From Candidatus Poribacteria bacterium (GTDB lineage Bacteria > Poribacteria > WGA-4E > WGA-3G), in NCBI GenBank assembly GCA_022827885.1, contig JAJEIP010000117.1:1-64000 (forward strand): a stretch of DNA of 64,000 nucleotides, given 5' to 3'. The notes beneath the pieces were generated by a model. The model was given only the letters and a program-made list of their open reading frames with translations. It was not told the origin of the DNA and did no database searches. The translations under genes and the position numbers were made by a program. Shown one piece after another: positions 13,901 to 23,452 of this stretch. How positions within the stretch are numbered: position 1 is the stretch's first letter; the number at the start of each line of letters is the position of its first letter.

Positions 13901-15144
13901 GGACGTTTGGCGAGTAACAACGCGGCGACACCCGCCACGTGTGGCGATGCCATTGAGGTCCCGGTGAGGAGCCGATATTGGTTATGAATCTGTGTGCTGA
14001 GAATCACGTTGCCGGGAGCCCCGATGTCCACGGATGCACCAAAATTAGACTGGTAGAACCGTTGCTGATTCTGTTCAGTAGATGCGACAGCAATGACCTT
14101 CCGATAGGCAGCGGGAAAGATCGCGGTAGGCTTCTGCGAATTGCCAGCGGCGGCGACAAGGATTGCCCCCCGTGCATACGCATAATCGATTGCGTCCTGG
14201 ATAACGAAAGAACGACGCTCACTGCCCCAACTCATATTGACGACGCTCGCGCCGTTGTCAACGGCATAGACAATCGCCGCGGCGGAGTCGTCATCCTGCA
14301 TCCGAGAACTCCCACCGATCGAGAGTCCAGCGCGTATTGCCATGAGCGGACAGTCCCAAGCCACCCCGGCGATACCGATCCCGTTATCAGGCATAGCACC
14401 GGCGATACCTGCGACGTGTGTGCCGTGTCCTTTCTCATCAATCGGCTCGTTATCGCCTTCAAGGTAATCACCCTCTGCTTGTACATTAGGGGCATCGGTA
14501 AAATCCCAACCGTAGACATCATCAATGTAACCGTTGCCGTCGTCATCCAACCCATTTTCAGGCATCTCACCTGGATTTATCCACGCCTTGGGTGCCAGAT
14601 CATCGTGTCTGTAGTCGATGCCGGAATCAATAATGGCAATTACAATGTTCCTGTTGCCTTTTTCGATTGCCCACGCCTGCGGTAGCTTCATCAACGGTAG
14701 GCTCCACTGTTCAGGATACTTCGGATCATTGGGAACGACCCCGGTTGCCAGCGTTGGACGGAGATAGTTATACTCGACAGCCTCAACGAGTGGACTCTGT
14801 TCGTAAACAGCCCTGAGATCCTCAAGCGGTGCGTCGGGTGCAAATCGCAACAGATAGATACGCTTTAGGTTAGGATTCAGCGCCGGACGCGCGATGTAGG
14901 AGAATAGGGGGTGTAGGGATTCAACCTTATGCTGGACGTGCAGGATGGAGATTGGCGCGTTCGCCTGCAACCGATCAAGGTCCGATGCCGAATCAGGCGT
15001 TAAGCGGATGAGCAACTCACCCGGAGTTATATCCGAAGCGATGTCCGCGAAAGGCAAGTTCTCCGCTTTCATCTGAGAGAATTCGGAGCAGATTGCCATT
15101 ATTAAAAGTAGGAGGGTTATTGATAAAACCGAACTGTGTTTCAT
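10963..15144 (-). CDS. Large secreted subtilisin-like protease with FG-GAP-type repeats and C-terminal sorting-like domain
   Basis: This 1393-aa exported serine protease begins with an N-terminal signal segment and a propeptide of about 130 residues. The S8 catalytic domain has Asp173 (AIIDSGIDYRHDD), His240 (GHGTHVAGIAGA), the oxyanion Asn region (AAGNS) and Ser397 (GTSMASPHVAG). After the protease come Ig-like segments, a run of FG-GAP/VCBS-like motifs (ADFDRDGQFEIVG, ADLDGDGQKEIIG, NDFDADGRMELIA, GDLTGDGMPEFVV), a fibronectin-III-like domain, and a C-terminus (VRVYPNPIRP..STGIYIYVLE) resembling FlgD-Ig/type-IX sorting domains. Two short repeats (12793, 13001) are inserted in frame within the FG-GAP part. 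It is likely surface-bound or secreted. Confidence 0.88.
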   Translation of the reverse strand: MKHSSVLSITLLLLIMAICSEFSQMKAENLPFADIASDITPGELLIRLTPDSASDLDRLQANAPISILHVQHKVESLHPLFSYIARPALNPNLKRIYLLRFAPDAPLEDLRAVYEQSPLVEAVEYNYLRPTLATGVVPNDPKYPEQWSLPLMKLPQAWAIEKGNRNIVIAIIDSGIDYRHDDLAPKAWINPGEMPENGLDDDGNGYIDDVYGWDFTDAPNVQAEGDYLEGDNEPIDEKGHGTHVAGIAGAMPDNGIGIAGVAWDCPLMAIRAGLSIGGSSRMQDDDSAAAIVYAVDNGASVVNMSWGSERRSFVIQDAIDYAYARGAILVAAAGNSQKPTAIFPAAYRKVIAVASTEQNQQRFYQSNFGASVDIGAPGNVILSTQIHNQYRLLTGTSMASPHVAGVAALLLAKRPTLTHEEVRHILISTADPVFQEESEALDERFVGAGTVNAERALLASGVLQARILAPETNSGGADSITIFGTAGGYKFRSWQLSYGESTVPTQFTPFTQSSNVQKIGETLVVWDTTTVPEGIYTVRLTTTATDGQQIHDQVVLSVDRTPPQIISLTATDTLYGERPLTIFTWATDDVTLNTLYYRRKGSLAPFAPIETTDLGVEQFLFLGLERGTYQFFVEAENTTNLKTREDNGGAFYTTEVVAGYISPSGFTEKSLNIPPLHIASVTADFDRDGQFEIVGSPVSSETLDTVGAGLPNPSTILAVYERLPNGRYELAHTLESIDGLSNLEKFVTWTVDDTDNDGLLEVLATDDARTFLIENLGVGGVSNPEFPHQIIWETPFLSGGTIADLDGDGQKEIIGADNNNDRLLVYEYDPATRTYLERAVLMNESAGSNVFAQNFAINDFDADGRMELIAADSEGDLFVYESTSIHNTFRLEWQTQLPLADITQLTAGDLTGDGMPEFVVGGLLSLPANPSGPLIWKFFVFTHTLNGYALLSEGPRHATVAIAPHRRSGNSLAIADLEGNGHNRLIIATYPNLYVMQWNGTAMVPLWHRKMEETPALLTAELNQNGFDEFYVNLEEGIYHFESIYATDPNAIDTLKPWNVEAKPLTQKVVHVTWEAEKNNETDTEQTGQTHYFTVYRAQGEKTETPASDTYEKVAENLTVTRFLDRRVTKDNTYWYTITTKDEDGNETERTEPVAATPREPPQLIGATYHRPGGGGHLTQFPESETQTPNGGSTSGNFWVLVTFDRRMDPGIGNENRYVLRAAARIGGVSPVSAIRDRMGRRALLAFDTGSLLEHFGQSLTDTTDQYEITVSNVVDIDENPIRASTQPLEIPLDVIGVAVSDLTQVRVYPNPIRPNVADKGAITFDRLPIGTRIQLFTAGGELLETLDVTDQDHNRKEWWLTSNNTADVSTGIYIYVLEFETEKRIGKIAVIK
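12793..12807. repeat. Palindrome family A within the subtilase gene
   Basis: GGGGTT-AGA-AACCCC is followed by CTCCCACACCAAG. On the coding strand it is read as GVGGVSNPEF, in frame between two FG-GAP-like units. Confidence 0.75.
13001..13029. repeat. Dispersed repeat family C within the subtilase gene
   Basis: The segment is GGAGGGATTGGGTAACCCAG-CCCCTAC. It contains GGGTAACCC and ends with GCCCCTAC, as does the mutL copy at 26926-26950. It is read in frame as VGAGLPNPS. Confidence 0.6.
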
Positions 15145-15230
15145 AATGGATGTTGGCTATCAGCGATTGGCTATCAGTCCTCAGCAAGATACGTGTGTCG
15201 GGGTTGTAGCTGACTACTATTTAAACTATA
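15145..15230. other. Leader region of the subtilase gene
   Basis: The region holds a direct repeat of TTGGCTATCAG at about 15156-15176. Nothing else is recognised before the MITE-like element that begins at 15231. Confidence 0.4.
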
Positions 15231-15379
15231 CAGGACTTACGCAAAATTGGCTTCTATGCCAAAATTGAGGCAATATTCCCGAAGAATGCGCATTGTCCCG
15301 CAAGTCCACACGCGACTTGCGCCATTGCGCTACTACGAACCAAAAACAGCATAAAAACGGAACAACTGCGTAAGTCCTA
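15231..15379. mobile_element. MITE-like element with 12-bp terminal inverted repeats
   Basis: AGGACTTACGCA at 15232-15243 is exactly inverted as TGCGTAAGTCCT at 15367-15378. The direct repeat ACTATA flanks it on both sides (15225-15230 and 15379-15384), as expected for a target duplication. The 120-odd bp inside have no reading frame. The interior shares GC(G/A)CTACTACGAACCAA with the intergenic region near 50446. Confidence 0.75.
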
Positions 15380-15429
15380 CTATATTAGCATATCACTGAA
15401 GAAAAAAACAGCAAAAGCGGAATTGGGAT

Positions 15430-15475
15430 AAAAACAAGAGCCTTGCCATCAGCGAGTGGCTAATGACAAGGCTCT
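15430..15475 (-). terminator. Rho-independent terminator of the binding-protein gene
   Basis: On the minus strand AGAGCCTTG (15467-15475) pairs with CAAGGCTCT (15437-15445), followed by TGTTTTT. It lies 25 nt after the stop at 15500. Confidence 0.75.
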
Positions 15476-15499
15476 GTTTATATTCATCCAATGATGGGG

Positions 15500-17737
15500 T
15501 TATTCAAAGAGTTGAAGTTCCCCGTCTTTGACCATAAGGACAGTTGGATCATATACCGCTTCACCGTTGGCATCAAACGAAAAATCCCCTAAAATCGTTG
15601 GGAAATCCATTGTCTGTGCCAGTGCATCACGAATCGCTGCAGAATCTACCGACTGTGCGTTCGCAATCGCCCCGGCGAGAATATAGAGGGTGGCATACGA
15701 CTGTGCCGCCCACGGTTCGGGTTCAATTCCGTATTTCGCCTGATACTTTTGGATGAAGTCTTGGTTTCCGGGGATATTAGACAGGCTCGTCCATCCTGTA
15801 AAGGCTATCGCACCCTCAGCGGCATCGCCCGCATTTTGGATCTCTTTTGCCGACAAGTCAGGCACAATAAGTTGAACAGTGTCGGGGATACCGATTTCTC
15901 CCGCTTGAATGATAACCTGCGTCATCTCTTCTGACAAAGCAGAGACAAAGAGTGCCTCGGGTGCCATGTCCATGATGTTGGTTAGCTGCTCAGTAAAATC
16001 GGTATCACCGGTTTGGAAAGTTTCTTGTGTCAGAATCTCGACCCCGCTTGCCTCAAGTGCTTTCGCTATTTCCTCGTTGCTACTCATGGAATAGGTATCC
16101 GCGGCATCGTATATCGTTGCGACTTTTGTATAGCCGAGTTTTGCTTGCGTTATCTGCAAACCAGCCGGGTTCAGTATATTGGTGGCGAGACCGGTGCGGA
16201 AGACGTAATCGCCAATCGCGCTCAAACCCGCAGCGGAGGAAACCGAGCTAAAAGCGACCACGCCACTTTCTTGTGCGATCGGAAAAGCATCTTCGAGATA
16301 ATCTGAAATAGCGATCCCGACGATGGCAGGTACGCCTTGATCTACCAATTGCTGGACGGCTGCAATCGCCCCTTCTTCAGAACTCTGATCATCCACAGTA
16401 ACAAACATGAGGCTCGCATGGCCGGTCGCGTTAAGCTCTTCTCGTGCCAATTCAAAACCGCGTTGCATCGGGAGTCCATACGGCTCGGCATCTTTCCCCG
16501 TCAGGGATACGGCCAGACCGATGGGAATTGTCGGGGTCGTATCAGTAGTCATCTCAGGTGCTATCGTTTCAAGGGGCTGAAGTTTCCCGTCTTTCACGAC
16601 ATGTACAATCCGTTCTCTAACCCGATCATACATCGCCTCTCCGTTGGGATCGAAAGAGAAATTGCCTAAAATCGTGGGGAGATCCATCGTCTGTGCCAGG
16701 GCATCACGAATCGCAGTGGAATCTGTCGATTGGGCGTTTGCGATCGCATTCGCGAGAATATGGAGCGTTGCATACGCCTGCGCCGCCCACGGACTAGGTT
16801 CAACACCGTATGCTGCCTGATAACTCTGGACGAAGGCTTGGCTCCCTGGAGCATCAGACCCAACAGACCATCCAGAAATTGTGATCGTACCCTCGGCAGC
16901 ATCACCCACTTCCTGAATTTCTGCTGAAGTCAAATCAGGAACAATAAGTGGATTGGAAATACCAACTTCGCGCGCCTGAGTGATAATCTGAACTATCTCT
17001 ACCGATAGCGCAGCGACAAAGACCGCGTCAGGTTCCATGTCCATGATATTGGTCAGTTGCGTAGAGAAATCGGTATCGCCTGTTTGGAAGGTTTCCTGCG
17101 CGAGAATCTCAACACCGCCTGCCTCAAGTGCTTTCACTATTTCCTCGTTGCTACTTGTCGAGTAGGTATCCGCGGCATCGTATATCGTCGCAACCTTTGT
17201 ATAACCGAGTTTCTCCTGGGTCGTCATCAGACCAACCGGAGTCAGTATATCGACGGCGAGACCGGCGCGGAAGATATGATCTCCAAGTGCGCTCAAACCC
17301 GCAGCGGAGGAAATTGGGCTAAAAGCGACCACCCCATTCTCTTGTGCGATTGGGAAAGCCTGTTCGAGATGTGTTGAGATACCAATACCGACGATGGCAG
17401 ACACGCCTTGATCCACTAATTCCTGGACGGCTGCTTTCGCGCCCTCTACGGTGCTCTGAGCATCCACAGTAACGAAGGTGATGTTCGCATCGGTGAGCAT
17501 ATTAATCTCTTCCCGTGCCAACTCAAGACCTCGTTGCATTGGGAGTCCATACGGTTCAGCGTATTGTCCTGTCAGTGCTAAGGCGACACCGATGGGAATC
17601 TCTCCATCTATCATTTTAGGCATTGTCGTTTTGTCGTCAGGCACCATCGGAGCGATCTTCTCGCAACCCGAAAGCCCTACAATCAAAGCAACTACTGCCA
17701 ATGCAAATGTGAATGTTATGATTCTTCTTACGTTCAT
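15500..17737 (-). CDS. Doubled periplasmic binding lipoprotein (branched-chain amino acid/ABC type)
   Basis: This 745-aa lipoprotein has a signal ending in LSGC (Cys25). It consists of two complete Leu/Ile/Val-type binding domains in tandem. Domain 1 (about 40-395) and domain 2 (about 400-745) share IPIGxAxxLTGxxAEPYGLPMQRG, KLGYTKVATIYDAADTYS, ETFQTGDTDF and ILGxFSFDxNGEAxYD. The halves differ at many positions, so the duplication is old and not an assembly error. No permease or ATPase genes adjoin it. It may present two ligands, or form a high-avidity receptor for an unlinked transporter or sensor. The gene is followed by a clear terminator. Confidence 0.9.
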   Translation of the reverse strand: MNVRRIITFTFALAVVALIVGLSGCEKIAPMVPDDKTTMPKMIDGEIPIGVALALTGQYAEPYGLPMQRGLELAREEINMLTDANITFVTVDAQSTVEGAKAAVQELVDQGVSAIVGIGISTHLEQAFPIAQENGVVAFSPISSAAGLSALGDHIFRAGLAVDILTPVGLMTTQEKLGYTKVATIYDAADTYSTSSNEEIVKALEAGGVEILAQETFQTGDTDFSTQLTNIMDMEPDAVFVAALSVEIVQIITQAREVGISNPLIVPDLTSAEIQEVGDAAEGTITISGWSVGSDAPGSQAFVQSYQAAYGVEPSPWAAQAYATLHILANAIANAQSTDSTAIRDALAQTMDLPTILGNFSFDPNGEAMYDRVRERIVHVVKDGKLQPLETIAPEMTTDTTPTIPIGLAVSLTGKDAEPYGLPMQRGFELAREELNATGHASLMFVTVDDQSSEEGAIAAVQQLVDQGVPAIVGIAISDYLEDAFPIAQESGVVAFSSVSSAAGLSAIGDYVFRTGLATNILNPAGLQITQAKLGYTKVATIYDAADTYSMSSNEEIAKALEASGVEILTQETFQTGDTDFTEQLTNIMDMAPEALFVSALSEEMTQVIIQAGEIGIPDTVQLIVPDLSAKEIQNAGDAAEGAIAFTGWTSLSNIPGNQDFIQKYQAKYGIEPEPWAAQSYATLYILAGAIANAQSVDSAAIRDALAQTMDFPTILGDFSFDANGEAVYDPTVLMVKDGELQLFE

Positions 17738-17929
17738 GCTAAATCTCCTTTATTTTTACAATTAAAATCTCAGGTGGGTTAATATAAGAAAAACGCCACC
17801 TTCAATCAGATTCGTTGTCGTTAGAGCGAACAAGTTTTGTATTAAACCTACAGTTGATACCCAAAATCGTTTTGGAGACCAAACACCGGAAGACAACGTT
17901 CTGGTGTGGAAAAAAAATAATCGTTGCTT

Positions 17930-17958
17930 ATTATTTCATAGTTAGAAATTATTGTCAA
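17930..17958 (-). promoter_or_regulatory. Putative promoter of the doubled binding-protein gene
   Basis: On the minus strand TTGACA (17953-17958), a 17-nt spacer and AATAAT (17930-17935) lie about 190 nt before the ATG. Confidence 0.5.
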
Positions 17959-18145
17959 GAAAAAACGGGAAATTAGGGGCATTGCGTCTTAAGTTGTCAG
18001 CATGCTTACCCTGAAAACGGTCAGGAAATTATTCTTTAATTATCGGTTCTTGGATTGTCCTAATATTACCTGACGTTATATTGATGCGGATAGGGGGGAA
18101 CTGTTGAATATCCTCAAGTATCTCTCCTTGGATAATTTTTTCTCC

Positions 18146-18174
18146 TTGACATCTATTTGAGAGTCCTCTAAAAT
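18146..18174 (+). promoter_or_regulatory. Putative sigma70-type promoter of the sulfatase gene
   Basis: TTGACA (18146-18151), a 17-nt spacer and TAAAAT (18169-18174) form a near-consensus promoter about 70 nt before the chosen ATG. Confidence 0.65.
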
Positions 18175-18207
18175 TAAAAAAGTGCGCAGCCTGAAACGAA
18201 ATGGAAA

Positions 18208-18231
18208 GGTTTTTGCAATGTAATACAAGGA
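18208..18231 (+). repeat. 24-nt leader repeat (first copy)
   Basis: The 24-nt string (GGTTTTTGCAATG, then TAATACAAGGA) recurs exactly at 51330-51353. Here it forms the untranslated leader and ribosome-binding region (CAAGGAAAATTAAAAAA-ATG) of the sulfatase gene. Confidence 0.7.
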
Positions 18232-18242
18232 AAATTAAAAAA

Positions 18243-19610
18243 ATGCCACAAAATGATACAAATCAACCGAATGTTATCGTCTTTTTCACCGACCAGCAAC
18301 GCTGGGACACCTCCGGTTTACACGGCAATCCACTTGACTTAATGCCCAACTTTGACCGGATGGCGCAGCGGGGGACACATGTCCGTCGCTCCTTTACATG
18401 CCAACCCGTCTGTGGACCCGCCCGCTCCTGTCTACAAACCGGATTATACGCCACACGCACTGGCTGCTTCCGAAACGGTATCCCACTATCCCCGAATCTT
18501 AAGACCCTGGCGCACCACTTCGGTGAATCCGGCTACGCCACCGGATACATCGGCAAATGGCATCTCTATAGCGGCGGCACTGGTCCGGGACCTGTGCCAG
18601 CTGAGCATCGCGGCGGGTATGACGAGTGGTTAGCGTCCAATGTCCTCGAATTCACTTCCGATGCGTATCAAACGACGCTCTACGATAACGACAATAATCC
18701 TGTAGATCTTCCTGGCTATCGCGTGGACGCGCTCACGGATGCGGTGATCCGTTACGTTGATCGGCATCAGAACGAACCGTTTTATCTCTTTACGTCATAC
18801 ATTGAACCGCACCACCAGAACCATCTGGATGATTATCCGCCACCGGACGGATATCGGGAACGGTATGCTGGGAAATGGATACCCCCAGACCTCGCCGCGC
18901 TCGGAGGTTCGACGCATCAACACTTGGGCGGCTACTACGGTATGGTGAAAAGGCTCGACGAGGCACTCGGTAGACTTCTCGATGCCCTCAAGAGCCTCCA
19001 TTTGCTTGATAACACTGTCATTCTCTTTACCTCTGACCACGGGTGTCATTTCAAGACCCGCAACGGTGAATACAAACGCTCATGCCACGAGAGTTCCATC
19101 CGTGTCCCGACGGCGTTCCACGGTCCCGGATTCATCGGGGGTGGGCAGGTCCAGGAACTTGTGAGTCTTGTGGATCTCCCGCCGACGCTCCTGGATGCCG
19201 CCGGATTGGACGTTCCAGGTGAGATGCAGGGCAAATCCATTCTGCCCCTGCTCCGTGGCGAAACAGATGACTGGCAAGAGGAGGTCTTCGTCCAAATCAG
19301 TGAGGCACAGGTCGGACGTGCCGTCCGGACGCAACGCTGGAAATACGGCGTGGATGCCCCGCATAAAAATGGCGGCGCGGATGCCGGGTCAGACCGGTAT
19401 GTCGAGCAGTATCTCTATGATCTCCACGCGGATCCCTACGAGTTACGGAACCTTATTGGATTGCAATCGCACGAAATTGTGACAGCGGTCATGCGGGAGC
19501 GGCTCATTCGTCGGATGTTAGAGGCGGGTGAAGAGGCACCCACAATCGAACCCGCCCCCACGCAGAGAAGTGGACAACGCAGCGTCTCCGAAGCAGAGGC
19601 AAGAAGTTAA
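18243..19610 (+). CDS. Sulfatase (arylsulfatase/alkaline phosphatase superfamily)
   Basis: This protein of about 455 aa should hydrolyse sulfate esters. The N-terminal NVIVFFTDQQRWDT supplies metal ligands. The formylglycine motif reads CGPAR-SCLQTG (Cys in the modifiable position, Ala in place of the commoner Ser). GYIGKWHLY and FTSDHGCHF supply further catalytic and metal residues. No signal peptide is evident, so it may be cytoplasmic. The ATG at 18243 is preferred over 18201 because the upstream 14 codons belong to the leader repeat. It heads a run with an enolase-superfamily dehydratase. Confidence 0.9.
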   Translation: MPQNDTNQPNVIVFFTDQQRWDTSGLHGNPLDLMPNFDRMAQRGTHVRRSFTCQPVCGPARSCLQTGLYATRTGCFRNGIPLSPNLKTLAHHFGESGYATGYIGKWHLYSGGTGPGPVPAEHRGGYDEWLASNVLEFTSDAYQTTLYDNDNNPVDLPGYRVDALTDAVIRYVDRHQNEPFYLFTSYIEPHHQNHLDDYPPPDGYRERYAGKWIPPDLAALGGSTHQHLGGYYGMVKRLDEALGRLLDALKSLHLLDNTVILFTSDHGCHFKTRNGEYKRSCHESSIRVPTAFHGPGFIGGGQVQELVSLVDLPPTLLDAAGLDVPGEMQGKSILPLLRGETDDWQEEVFVQISEAQVGRAVRTQRWKYGVDAPHKNGGADAGSDRYVEQYLYDLHADPYELRNLIGLQSHEIVTAVMRERLIRRMLEAGEEAPTIEPAPTQRSGQRSVSEAEARS

Positions 19611-19735
19611 CAAAGAAGGCTAATTAAGCCCTTTGAGATGCTACGGGGCTTGATTTTAACAAGGAACCGCCTGCAACAATACGCAGAAACACCCCTGCAA
19701 AAACACGCAGGCGAGTAAGGTCCATAATTAAAAAT

Positions 19736-20881
19736 ATGAAAATTACAGATGTTAAAACCCTGGTCATGGGCACCAGTTGGCGCAACCTAACGTTCGTGAA
19801 AGTTGAAACCGACGAAGGCTTAACCGGTATCAGTGAAGTGCGGATGAACAACCGGACGGACGCGCTCGTTGCCTATATTGATGGCGCGAAACGCCGACAT
19901 GTCATCGGCAGCGATCCGTTCAACACCGAGGACCTCTATCAACGCCTGTTCCGCGACGATTATGGTCGCGCGGGTGAGATCGTTGCAACCGGTATCAGTG
20001 TTATTGAGATTGCATGCTGGGATATTATCGGTAAAGCCGTGAACCAGCCCGTCTACCGCTTACTCGGTGGTGCCTGTCGCGATAAGATCAAAGCGTATGC
20101 CAACGGCTGGTATCGGGTTGAACGCTCAGCCGAAGAATTTCACGCCGCCGCTAAACGTGTACTCGAAAAAGGCTATCGAGCCCTCAAGTTCGACCCGTTC
20201 GGTGCTGGGTATTATGAGCTCTCTTATGAAGAGAAGTGGAAATCCGTTGAACTCGTTGAAGCCGTGCGGGATGCCGTCGGACCGGATGTCGAAATTCTTG
20301 TTGAGATGCATGGTCGGTTTAGCCCGTATATGGCAATCGAGATTTCTGCAGAATTGGAGAAATTCCAACCGAGTTGGGTTGAGGAACCTGTCCCACCGGA
20401 CAACATTGCGGCACTTGCCAAAGCCTCGGAGAAAATTAACCTCCCCGTGGCTACGGGTGAGCGGCTCCACAATAAGTATGAGTACCGGGAATTGATTAAC
20501 TTACAAGCCGCGGATATCCTACAGCCCGACATTACGCAGACAGGCGGATTCTTAGAAACCAAGAAAATCGCGGCGATGGGCGATATGTGTTATATGACGG
20601 TAGCACCGCATAACGTCGGTGGACCCGTCTCCACAGCAACTGCCTTGCACTTTGCTGCCTGTACCACTAACTTTAAAATTCAGGAACATTTCAACGATTT
20701 CTCTGAAGCGTGGGTGAAAGAGGCTGCCACCGGGTGTCCTGAAGTCATTGATGGCTATTTCAGTCTGCCCAATGGACCAGGACTCGGTATGGAACTGAAT
20801 GAAGACCTCATCGCTGAACATCCGTATCGCGAAGGTTCATTCAACCTCTTTGAAAGCGACTGGCATAAGCGTGAGTATTAG
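19736..20881 (+). CDS. Enolase-superfamily dehydratase (mandelate racemase/galactonate dehydratase-like)
   Basis: This 381-aa enzyme has the N-terminal capping domain and a barrel domain with ALKFDPFG (base Lys region), VEMHGRF, WVEEPVPPDN and ATGERLHNKYEY metal-ligand strands, and APHNVGGPVS with the general-acid His. These fit the mandelate racemase subgroup acting on sugar acids. The exact substrate is not readable. The start is ATG in the A-rich context AATTAAAAAT. The location after the sulfatase suggests use of sulfated polysaccharide sugars. Confidence 0.87.
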   Translation: MKITDVKTLVMGTSWRNLTFVKVETDEGLTGISEVRMNNRTDALVAYIDGAKRRHVIGSDPFNTEDLYQRLFRDDYGRAGEIVATGISVIEIACWDIIGKAVNQPVYRLLGGACRDKIKAYANGWYRVERSAEEFHAAAKRVLEKGYRALKFDPFGAGYYELSYEEKWKSVELVEAVRDAVGPDVEILVEMHGRFSPYMAIEISAELEKFQPSWVEEPVPPDNIAALAKASEKINLPVATGERLHNKYEYRELINLQAADILQPDITQTGGFLETKKIAAMGDMCYMTVAPHNVGGPVSTATALHFAACTTNFKIQEHFNDFSEAWVKEAATGCPEVIDGYFSLPNGPGLGMELNEDLIAEHPYREGSFNLFESDWHKREY

Positions 20882-20961
20882 GTCGATGTATTTCGTCTGG
20901 CACTTGCACGCTCTGTATGGTATCCTTAATGGAGGTCGCTCATAGGTGGCGACTGGATTGA

Positions 20962-22272
<1,311 letters not shown>

Positions 22273-22303
22273 GGCAGTCTTCAGCGGGCATCGCCCTATA
22301 TTC

Positions 22304-23320
22304 TCATAACCGTTCTTCCAAGAACGCGATCCCGGACTCCAGATCAATTTCATGTTCACCCTGAAAGTGATCCAACACTAATTGATCCCGTCCGCCTGAG
22401 GCGGCATAAATTTTCTCCAGTTGCCCGAACGCTGCCAAAGCATCTGACTCGATAAAACACATATCCTCCGAGCCGATCTGCACCATACAGGCTCGCGGGG
22501 CGATGAGTCCCGCTACGTCTGCGATGTCGCCTGCCTTCCGAAGCCCGAACATGAACTGCGAGCCGCACGTATTTCCACGTCCTCTGTCATTTAACGCGTC
22601 CGTTACTGTGCTGAGGTAACAAACAATAACCGCCGCCTTCACCCGCTGGTCCAATGCAGAGATATAGGTCGTCATTGTCCCGCCGAAGGAGCATCCCATG
22701 CATCCTAACCGCCGCCCGTCAACTTCCGGGAGCGACTGAAGATAGTCCAAACACCGTTGTCCGTCTGAGATATTCAGTTGTATCAGTTGATAACCGAAGT
22801 ACCCAAACGCGAGATACGCGACATTGCATCCATCGCGACTCGGACGACGCACCCATTCGTCTCTATCCTTTCGTTCACCGAAGCACCGCCAGTCGGGTGC
22901 TAATGTGACGAAACCGCGCCGCGCCAATTCGACTGCGTACTGTTTTTGATAGTCCTCCACAATTCCAACTGCCCCGTCCTTACCGACCCCATGTCCGTGT
23001 GCACATAAGACTGCAGGTGCTGGATTCTTCGCACTCGCGCTTTCTGGGATTAAGAGATATGCCGGGATTGAAGAAAATGGGTCTGGATTAAAAATTACCT
23101 TTTTCCGTGTGTAACCGTCCCGTTTTATCTCCTCTAAGGTTTCGACCTCCAACGGCAACGCTTCCGGCGAAGGTCCCAGGTCCTTGACGAGGTTGCGCCG
23201 AAATCGTCTTCTCCATTCTTGCCATTCCGTTTTTGTCTTTCCCTTGAAATGGAGGAGTGGGGTTGTTTTCAGGAGTTGTTCAACGCCTTGCTCTGATGTC
23301 AAAAAACGCCGTGCTGCCAT
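22304..23320 (-). CDS. Alpha/beta hydrolase (dienelactone hydrolase/acetyl-xylan esterase-like)
   Basis: This protein of about 338 aa has the nucleophile elbow GCSFGG, a late catalytic Asp candidate in IGSEDMCF and a His near the C-terminus (HFQGEHEID). VLCAHGHGVGKDG matches the oxyanion region of AXE1/abhydrolase_7 proteins common in planctomycete-like genomes. It has no signal peptide, and the ester substrate is unknown. The ATG at 23320 has GGAGG upstream. A longer frame starting at 23428 would overlap the dpp promoter and is not used. Confidence 0.8.
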   Translation of the reverse strand: MAARRFLTSEQGVEQLLKTTPLLHFKGKTKTEWQEWRRRFRRNLVKDLGPSPEALPLEVETLEEIKRDGYTRKKVIFNPDPFSSIPAYLLIPESASAKNPAPAVLCAHGHGVGKDGAVGIVEDYQKQYAVELARRGFVTLAPDWRCFGERKDRDEWVRRPSRDGCNVAYLAFGYFGYQLIQLNISDGQRCLDYLQSLPEVDGRRLGCMGCSFGGTMTTYISALDQRVKAAVIVCYLSTVTDALNDRGRGNTCGSQFMFGLRKAGDIADVAGLIAPRACMVQIGSEDMCFIESDALAAFGQLEKIYAASGGRDQLVLDHFQGEHEIDLESGIAFLEERL

Positions 23321-23416
23321 TTCGGTTACCTCCAAATGATGTCTCCTTTTGGGGATATTAAAGCATATTTGGGTTTGTGTGTCAACCTCAAAAAATTTAG
23401 GTTTTCTCAATTCCCC

Positions 23417-23446
23417 TTGACTTTTCACAAAATCCTATGCTATAGT
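23417..23446 (+). promoter_or_regulatory. Putative promoter of the dpp ATPase gene, possibly giving a leaderless mRNA
   Basis: TTGACT (23417-23422), an 18-nt spacer and TATAGT (23441-23446), with extended TGC, end only 6 nt before the ATG at 23453. No Shine-Dalgarno fits in between. Confidence 0.6.
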
Positions 23447-23452
23447 AATCCT

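Larger units (their letters stand above)
17738..18242. other. Intergenic region between divergent binding-protein and sulfatase genes
   Basis: About 500 nt hold one promoter for each direction (17930-17958 minus, 18146-18174 plus) and a 24-nt leader repeat at 18208. The rest, 17959-18145, is AT-rich and shows no gene or RNA structure I recognise. Confidence 0.5.

Noticed and set aside
13978-14685. 235-codon plus-strand reading frame
   Set aside because: It is antisense to the subtilase catalytic domain and has no family features.
15500-17737. Assembly duplication of one binding domain
   Set aside because: The two halves differ at many nucleotides throughout, so they are diverged copies rather than a misassembly.
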